Virus record (IMG/VR): IMGVR_UViG_3300000549_000001
Coordinates: 1-53,753 of that record
DNA length: 53,753 nt
Reading direction: 5' to 3' (one strand)
From: a virus
Below the pieces are notes generated by a model, which was given only the letters and a program-made list of their open reading frames with translations, had not been told where the DNA came from and did no database searches. The position numbers and the translations under genes are program-made. This document shows, one piece after another, positions 49,816-53,753 of this stretch (position 1 is its first letter; every line of letters begins with the position of its first letter).

Positions 49816-50193
49816 ATGAACGGTATGTCCATTCGGCGCGAACCGGCGATGTTCTTGGCCTTGCTGGCCGCGCTGTTGCAGGTCGTCAGCGCCAGTGTCT
49901 TCCCATTGTCCGACGAGCAGCAAGGCGTCCTCAATGCAGCGTTCGCGGTGTTGTTCGGCGCGATCACGGCGGCGATGGTGGGCATGGACAAGCTCCTGCC
50001 GCTGCTCGGCGGCGTCTTCCAGGCTGTCATCTCGGTGGGGACCGCCTTCGGTTTGGAGATGGACCCCACCCTGCAGAGCGCCATCATGGCCGTCATCGCG
50101 GCTGCCGTCGGCATGTTCGTCCGCACGCAGGTTGTGGCGCCTGTCACTGCGGAGGGTCAGTTCGTGATGCGCGACCTGAACCGGGCGGCCTAG
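49816..50193 (+). CDS. Holin
   Basis: 125 aa, AAAGGAG ribosome site. Three probable membrane helices: about 9-30 (AMFLALLAALLQVVSASVF), 38-58 (VLNAAFAVLFGAITAAMVGM) and 84-106 (AIMAVIAAAVGMFV), with short loops, directly after the endolysin gene. Fits actinophage holins that open the membrane for the lysin. Confidence 0.75.
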   Translation: MNGMSIRREPAMFLALLAALLQVVSASVFPLSDEQQGVLNAAFAVLFGAITAAMVGMDKLLPLLGGVFQAVISVGTAFGLEMDPTLQSAIMAVIAAAVGMFVRTQVVAPVTAEGQFVMRDLNRAA

Positions 50194-50412
50194 ATAGTAG
50201 CTGTCGTCAGCGGCATGCTGCATACTGACGGGGTGGGTGCTTGCCGAGGCCCCACCTGGCGCGCTGGCCGTGCCTCGCCCGGACCCCGGTCTCCTGGTCG
50301 GTACGTGTCGCGTCCGTACCCAAGCCCTCGCCAGGAGACCGGGTCCGTTGCGTTCTTGCACCTTCTGGAGAGGGTATGCGACCATGGGGTCTCCCGAACA
50401 GAAGGATGACCA
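50194..50412 (+). promoter_or_regulatory. Gap after the lysis genes with a long nested stem-loop
   Basis: 219 bases with no gene seen. GGACCCCGGTCTCCTGG (50281-50297) pairs with CCAGGAGACCGGGTCC (50331-50346), 16 bp with one bulged C; the 33-base loop contains GGTACG/CGTACC, so a nested hairpin forms. No T-run follows. It may end the late transcript or be the 5' structure of the gene at 50413; a weak TTGCGT box lies at 50348. Confidence 0.5.
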
Positions 50413-50724
50413 ATGATCATCACTCGACTATGCGCTGGCCTGCTGAGCATGGTGGCCGCCACCGCCTGCGCATCTGCAGCCCCCGTCACACCCGCCGCGC
50501 TCTCAGCACCGGTGGTGCAACGGACCTGTTACAACACGGACCCCGCCTTCCTCCTACCGGTTCGTATCCACGTCAACGGCACGGCTGTTGATCTGGACTG
50601 TGGGGCCCGCATCTTCGTTGGTGCGGACGGGCAATGCTGGATCGAGATTGCTGACCAGCGTACGGACATCCCTTGCACCGACCCGGCCCGAGAGAAATCT
50701 CTTGCGCATCGATTCGTTCCATGA
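50413..50724 (+). CDS. Secreted or lipoprotein-like protein, 103 aa
   Basis: 103 aa. Signal peptide ITRLCAGLLSMVAATACA with a lipobox-like ATAC at about 16-19 (or a normal cleavage at ASA). The mature part has four further Cys (RTCYNTDP, DLDCGARI, GQCWIEI, IPCTDP), suggesting disulfides in an extracellular beta-rich domain. Exported small proteins in this position are often superinfection-exclusion or envelope-interacting factors; specific function unknown. Confidence 0.6.
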   Translation: MIITRLCAGLLSMVAATACASAAPVTPAALSAPVVQRTCYNTDPAFLLPVRIHVNGTAVDLDCGARIFVGADGQCWIEIADQRTDIPCTDPAREKSLAHRFVP

Positions 50725-50750
50725 GAAGATTCATCCCTCGGCACCACTAA

Positions 50751-50762
50751 CCCTCCGGAGGG
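50751..50762 (+). promoter_or_regulatory. Palindrome covering a ribosome site
   Basis: CCCTCCGGAGGG, a perfect 12-bp palindrome whose right half is the GGAGGG Shine-Dalgarno of the gene at 50767. The site could hide itself in a hairpin or bind a dimeric regulator. Confidence 0.4.
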
Positions 50763-50766
50763 CATC

Positions 50767-51081
50767 ATGATCAGCAAAGCCAGTCCAGCGGAAATTGACA
50801 GGGCGCGCTACGATCGTCTCGTTGGTCAGGTACACGTTCTGCTGGCCAGGCTGAACGAGGCCATTGGCGGTGGAGCGACCTTTGGTTACTTGGGGAACCT
50901 GGACACGTGCTTCGGTGATGACCGGAGCTGGTACGTGTTCCTGCCGCACCCCGGCCGGGCCGGTACGTCTGCGGATCGGCTGGGCGGCTTCGGTACCGGG
51001 GATGCGGCTGGCGTGAAAGCCCTGGTAGCGCAGCTTTGCGGGGCGCTGACCATGGCTGAGTACCTGGCCAACCGTCGCTGA
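50767..51081 (+). CDS. Hypothetical protein, 104 aa
   Basis: 104 aa, strong GGAGGG ribosome site. Helical start (DRARYDRLVGQVHVLLARLNEAIGG broken by Gly), a beta middle with FGYLGNLDTCFGDD and WYVFLPHPG, and a helical end. No family recognised. Followed 18 bases later by an intrinsic terminator. Confidence 0.65.
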   Translation: MISKASPAEIDRARYDRLVGQVHVLLARLNEAIGGGATFGYLGNLDTCFGDDRSWYVFLPHPGRAGTSADRLGGFGTGDAAGVKALVAQLCGALTMAEYLANRR

Positions 51082-51098
51082 ACCCAGCACAGACACGG

Positions 51099-51123
51099 GC
51101 CCCGCTACGGCGGGGCTTTTTCT
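51099..51123 (+). terminator. Intrinsic terminator with T-run
   Basis: GCCCCGC-TACG-GCGGGGC (51099-51116) followed by TTTTTCT. The 7-bp stem is identical to the terminator at 53689, only the loop differs. Confidence 0.9.
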
Positions 51124-51383
51124 CGATCATAGACATTTGCTTCTGCATATACCTCGTACGGCTGACCTCACAAGCATATGCCTCTGACCAGGGGAAATCG
51201 ACAGAATCGAATGGTCGGGTGCCAGTGCCTACTTCGGCCCTTCTCGAGCCTACGTCGGTTCTAGGGGCCTATACGGGGTGACCCTCGACAAGGCGTGTTG
51301 TGCTGCGGGCGTAGACGGGTCTTGTGTGATCTCGTGACATGTGAGAGGGTGGTCCCCTCGGCATGCACGACCAGGAGGGCACC
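51122..51383. promoter_or_regulatory. Gap with two GCATATRC boxes
   Basis: About 260 bases without a gene. Right after the terminator T-run are GCATATAC (51145-51152) and GCATATGC (51174-51181), starts 29 bases apart. A third GCATATGC follows the matching terminator at the window end. Possible promoter or regulator sites; no convincing -35/-10 pair was found. AGGAGGG is the ribosome site of the next gene. Confidence 0.4.
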
Positions 51384-51707
51384 ATGACCAGCCACGCGCA
51401 GTGCACCCACCAGGCCTCTCCGGAGGCTCGGCGGTCGTGCCGTATGCTGCGACCGGTGCTGGCCTGCGCAGCTCATCACAACCTAGTCGTCAAGCAGGTG
51501 GGCGACGACCCGAAGTATCCGCAGTACGAGATTCGTACGCAACGTGACCGTGACTGGGATACCCGAATGCTCATCACGAGTGGTTTTAATACCCCGACTG
51601 TGTCGCTTCGGCAAGCGACCGGACAGTGGAAGAGCCAGCCATGGAAAAATATCACGACGTGGCTTTTCATGATGGCGGATGACGACAAGAGAGGGCAATT
51701 GGCATGA
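51384..51707 (+). CDS. Hypothetical protein, 107 aa
   Basis: 107 aa from ATG 51384 (an upstream ATG at 51363 lacks a ribosome site, this one has CCAGGAGGG). Several Cys/His in the first third (CTHQASPEARRSC, ACAAHH) suggest possible metal binding; the rest is mixed. ATGA overlap with the DUF2786-like gene. Confidence 0.6.
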   Translation: MTSHAQCTHQASPEARRSCRMLRPVLACAAHHNLVVKQVGDDPKYPQYEIRTQRDRDWDTRMLITSGFNTPTVSLRQATGQWKSQPWKNITTWLFMMADDDKRGQLA

Positions 51708-52522
51708 GTGACAAAGAGACCACGCAGGCTCAAGCCGCCCGGCGGATCGCCGCGTTGTTGGCGCTGGCGGAGGACGCGGCGAAGCAAGGCAATGAGGCTG
51801 CCCGCGACACGTACATCGAGAAGGCAAGCGCACTGCAATTGCAGTACGTGATCGACAACGCCATGCTCGCCGACGTGAGTCAGCGCGCCAGTGACGTGGT
51901 GATCACTGAGGACTTCTGCACCGAGTCCAACACCCCACTGATCAAGGCGAAGCGAATCCTGATCAACAACATCGCGCTGCATGCACGCGGCACGGCGGTC
52001 ATGATGCCGGAGCTCAAGCGGGACAAGAACGGTGACGTGGTCTGGAAGAACGGCAAGCCCGTGTACGACCGCCGTGCGAAGATCCGCGTTTGGGCGCACG
52101 AAAGCGACATGGCGTTCATCCGCACGCTGTACACGAGCCTGCTGCTGCAGATGCAAACGATGATGGCTGCCGACGAGCGTGCAGCTTCCACAGGAACCTT
52201 CGGAGACAGCATGCCGCAAGCCTGGCGCGTGAGCTACGCGCATGGGTGGGTGGCGCGGGTGGCCTCCCGCTTGCGGGAGATCAAGATGCGCCAGGAGCAG
52301 GCCAGCCAAACGCGCGAGCCCGGTACAGCGCTGGTGTTGCGCGACCGGTCTCTGGTCGTCCAGGAAGCCCAAACGAACGCTGTTGGCCGGACCCGGAAAA
52401 CCGGATACAAGATCCACGACACCAATGCGGCCGGCAAGGCTGCGGGCTACGTGGCGGGTGGGCACGCTGACCTGGGTCAGGGGAAGGTCAGCTCCGGCGC
52501 ACGCGGCCAGCTCGGCACGTAG
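51704..52522 (+). CDS. DUF2786-like protein, 272 aa
   Basis: 272 aa. N-terminus ARRIAALLALAEDAAKQGNEAARDTYIEKA, read in parts, matches the DUF2786 helical pair that begins a group of phage and bacterial proteins of unknown function. The middle has VWAHESDMAFIRTLYTSLLLQMQ, also typical. The C-terminus is basic and Gly-rich (GYVAGGHADLGQ). Function unknown; some relatives are linked to Tol/Pal-free envelope or metalloprotease-like folds, but no catalytic motif is visible here. Confidence 0.7.
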   Translation: MSDKETTQAQAARRIAALLALAEDAAKQGNEAARDTYIEKASALQLQYVIDNAMLADVSQRASDVVITEDFCTESNTPLIKAKRILINNIALHARGTAVMMPELKRDKNGDVVWKNGKPVYDRRAKIRVWAHESDMAFIRTLYTSLLLQMQTMMAADERAASTGTFGDSMPQAWRVSYAHGWVARVASRLREIKMRQEQASQTREPGTALVLRDRSLVVQEAQTNAVGRTRKTGYKIHDTNAAGKAAGYVAGGHADLGQGKVSSGARGQLGT

Positions 52523-52529
52523 AACAGCT

Positions 52530-52593
52530 CGGCGAGAAGCTACCACGGATTACCAGCACACCGCGCTATCGGGTTCAATCCCCGGCTCGCCGA
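52530..52593 (+). ncRNA. Shortened tRNA-like fold (7-bp acceptor and perfect T-arm)
   Basis: A 7-bp acceptor-like stem CGGCGAG (52530-52536) / CTCGCCG (52586-52592) and a 5-bp T-arm TCGGG-TTCAATC-CCCGG (52569-52585) with consensus T-loop, in exact tRNA geometry, then A at 52593. The middle is only 32 bases, too short for both D- and anticodon arms, and no 5-bp anticodon stem forms. No CCA follows at once. It may be a degenerate tRNA, a tRNA-mimic, or an attP-type remnant of a host tRNA 3' end. Confidence 0.5.
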
Positions 52594-52615
52594 CTCCCCA
52601 ATGAAAGGATAGGTA

Positions 52616-52864
52616 ATGTTGAGGATGATTGCGGTCATTCTGTTTGGCACCATGGCCGTCGTGGGCGTCTCCGCCTGCCAGGAGCCCGTCACGTGCAAGG
52701 GCAATGTCGTCAAGCGCATTCCGAACAGCGACGGCACTGTGTCGCTGCGGGTGCACAAGTCGGCGGGCAACGCCGAGACGGATTTCTGCACGGCGGCCAA
52801 CTTGAAGGCCACCACCATCCGGCGCTGCGACGTGGGCAGCAACTACCCGCAGTGTGCGGGGTGA
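52616..52864 (+). CDS. Small lipoprotein, 82 aa
   Basis: 82 aa, AAAGGA ribosome site. Signal peptide MLRMIAVILFGTMAVVGVSAC with lipobox VSAC (C21), so the mature protein should be lipid-anchored outside the membrane. Mature part of about 60 residues has four more Cys (VTCKG, DFCTAA, RRCDVG, YPQCAG), probably two disulfides. A role in blocking superinfection or altering the envelope is plausible for a small phage lipoprotein. Confidence 0.65.
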   Translation: MLRMIAVILFGTMAVVGVSACQEPVTCKGNVVKRIPNSDGTVSLRVHKSAGNAETDFCTAANLKATTIRRCDVGSNYPQCAG

Positions 52865-52867
52865 GCC

Positions 52868-52984
52868 ATGCTATGGCTAGTGGAGCGCCTGTATGACCTG
52901 GCGCTCGGTGTGCTGCTGACAGCCGTCCTGGTCGGTGGCGCCTGGTGGGCAGCCCACACCTACCCGCGCGACCGAGATCGGTAG
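52868..52984 (+). CDS. Small membrane protein, 38 aa
   Basis: 38 aa, starting three bases after the lipoprotein stop. One membrane helix (LALGVLLTAVLVGGAWWAA) with a short N-terminal amphipathic part and a charged end. Unknown function. Confidence 0.5.
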   Translation: MLWLVERLYDLALGVLLTAVLVGGAWWAAHTYPRDRDR

Positions 52985-53008
52985 GACTTTTTCTCGCGTC
53001 CTCCTTGT

Positions 53009-53062
53009 GCCCGCTGGCCTCGTATGAGAGGCTTCTCCTATCGGCAACCGGGGCCAGCGGGC
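53009..53062 (+). ncRNA. Structured leader: 11-bp stem with inner hairpin
   Basis: GCCCGCTGGCC (53009-53019) pairs perfectly with GGCCAGCGGGC (53052-53062) over 32 bases that include a GAGA-ggct-TCTC hairpin. It ends 22 bases before ATG 53085, the same arrangement as the element before dnaE (23 bases). Confidence 0.5.
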
Positions 53063-53084
53063 CCCTCTCAGGAGGGCAAGACAC

Positions 53085-53672
53085 ATGACCACCTTCGTTC
53101 TCTCCCCCACCAGCGCCTTCACCGCAGCCTCCCCCTACCGCTCCCCGCGCGTCATGTTGGAGCAGGATTTGCTGGCCGCCTACACCCAGCGCGATAACGG
53201 TACGCTGCGACACTTGGAGCTGGCGCCCCTGGGCAGCCCGCGCCGGGACACCGCCGAGTGGGTGAGCGAGCAGGTGGGGGACGGCATGGCTGTCAAGGCC
53301 ATTGCCCGCGAGATGCACGTGAGTGTGGCCACGGTGCGCCGGTACCTGCTGAGCTTGGAGCTGACCGAGCAGATTGAGGCCGACGAGTGGGAGGACCTGG
53401 GGTTTGACGCCGAGGGCGAGCCTGTGTGGGTGGCCATGCCCGTCACCGAGGAAGACCTCCACGACGAGGAGTGCACCTGCGCGGCGGAGGTGCTGGGCAA
53501 CAATTGGCACACCCAGGGTTGCGCGCTGGCACCGAGCGCCGTGTTGGGCGACCACTGCGAGCCGGAGGGCACTACCGCTGAGGAGCTGGAAGGTGCACTG
53601 GCGGCCAGTGTGAGCGCCGTGACCTACACCCTGGCGGGCCCGGGTGGCCACGCCATGAACAACCCCCACTAG
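53085..53672 (+). CDS. Helix-turn-helix protein, 195 aa
   Basis: 195 aa with ribosome site GGAGGG. HTH at about 60-85: VGDGMAVKAIAREMHVS followed by VATVRRYLLSLEL, like resolvase/MarR-type recognition helices. Acidic C-terminal half with Cys/His (DEECTCAAEVLGNNWHTQGC), perhaps metal-binding. Alone on its transcript (leader structure before, terminator after), so probably a regulator of phage or host genes. Confidence 0.65.
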   Translation: MTTFVLSPTSAFTAASPYRSPRVMLEQDLLAAYTQRDNGTLRHLELAPLGSPRRDTAEWVSEQVGDGMAVKAIAREMHVSVATVRRYLLSLELTEQIEADEWEDLGFDAEGEPVWVAMPVTEEDLHDEECTCAAEVLGNNWHTQGCALAPSAVLGDHCEPEGTTAEELEGALAASVSAVTYTLAGPGGHAMNNPH

Positions 53673-53688
53673 GGCTCCGGCCCTGCGA

Positions 53689-53710
53689 GCCCCGCTTCGG
53701 CGGGGCTTTT
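53689..53710 (+). terminator. Intrinsic terminator with T-run
   Basis: GCCCCGC-TTCG-GCGGGGC followed by TTTT, the same stem as the terminator at 51099, with a stable UUCG tetraloop. Confidence 0.9.
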
Positions 53711-53728
53711 CGCAGACCCATAACGTGT

Positions 53729-53736
53729 GCATATGC
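53729..53736. promoter_or_regulatory. GCATATGC box after terminator
   Basis: Third copy of the GCATATRC motif, again just downstream of the shared terminator type; the window ends before any following gene. Confidence 0.35.
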
Positions 53737-53753
53737 AACAACGGTGTCTGAGC

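Noticed and set aside
52530-52593. Calling this a functional tRNA gene
   Set aside because: Only 64 bases, no anticodon stem of five pairs in any register, and no adjacent CCA; listed as tRNA-like instead.
1-53753. CRISPR array or cas operon, suggested by the Cas4-like nuclease
   Set aside because: No direct-repeat/spacer pattern and no other cas-like gene were seen; recombination context explains the nuclease.
1-53753. Integrase or excisionase for a temperate lifestyle
   Set aside because: No tyrosine or serine integrase motif was found in any frame read; the HTH gene and tRNA-like fold alone do not prove lysogeny.

Overview
The window reads as most of a tailed, siphovirus-type double-stranded DNA phage. 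It is GC-rich by eye, uses GTG and TTG starts freely, and packs genes with 1 to 8 base stop/start overlaps (ATGA, GTGA, TTGA, TAATG). An actinobacterial host is inferred from gene content (a PHP-bearing DnaE polymerase, ThyX, an MSMEG_6728-like protein, Sak4-type recombination genes) and from the gene order. No LysB esterase, integrase or complete tRNA was seen. The first gene is cut by the window edge, so this is not shown to be a complete genome.

Layout. 1-3.6 kb: a recombination module made of a Cas4/AddB-like nuclease, a Sak4-like RecA-fold ATPase and an SSB-like protein with an acidic tip ending in PF; the truncated first gene ends in a similar tip. 3.6-4.3 kb: a convergent terminator, the only leftward gene (a Cro/CI-type HTH protein) and a control region flanked by a perfect 15-bp inverted pair, each arm made of three GCAAC units. 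4.3-15.2 kb: replication and nucleotide metabolism, with a DnaG-type primase fused to an MCM-like helicase, an MSMEG_6728-like protein, an FAD/NAD oxidoreductase-like protein, a 5'(3')-nucleotidase, a DUF1599 protein, DnaE and an SDR enzyme. A long stem-loop precedes dnaE. 15.3-21.9 kb: a train of tightly overlapping small genes, including five membrane peptides of 28 to 81 residues, with ThyX, a DUF4406 protein, a MazG-like protein and a RuvC-like resolvase among them.

21.9 kb: a near-consensus promoter (TTGGCA-17-TATAGA) followed by a polypyrimidine leader opens the late region. 22.1-29.0 kb: a JAMM-motif protein, probable small terminase, an H1-like Lys/Ala-rich protein, large terminase, portal and a MuF-like protein. 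29.1-31.9 kb: scaffold, a probable decoration protein, major capsid protein, terminator and a SAP-domain protein. 32.0-37.5 kb: connectors, with an unusual insertion of surface-type proteins: a signal-peptide-bearing beta-helix protein, and a head-closure-like domain fused behind an adhesin-like domain and thirteen 21-residue repeats. 37.5-47.9 kb: major tail protein with FN3 domain, two tail-assembly chaperone frames that appear joined by a +1 or -2 frameshift, tape measure, distal tail, tail hub and a minor tail protein.

47.9-50.2 kb: lysis genes (small membrane proteins, GH25 lysozyme, holin). 50.2-53.7 kb: a right arm of short transcription units with lipoprotein-like and secreted proteins, a DUF2786 protein, a shortened tRNA-like fold, an HTH protein, long-stem structured leaders, and two near-identical terminators each followed by a GCATATRC box. 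Together the early genes rebuild DNA replication, recombination and dNTP supply, the late promoter turns on virion genes, and the right arm probably holds host-interaction functions. All functional calls are from motif recognition by eye; no database search was run.
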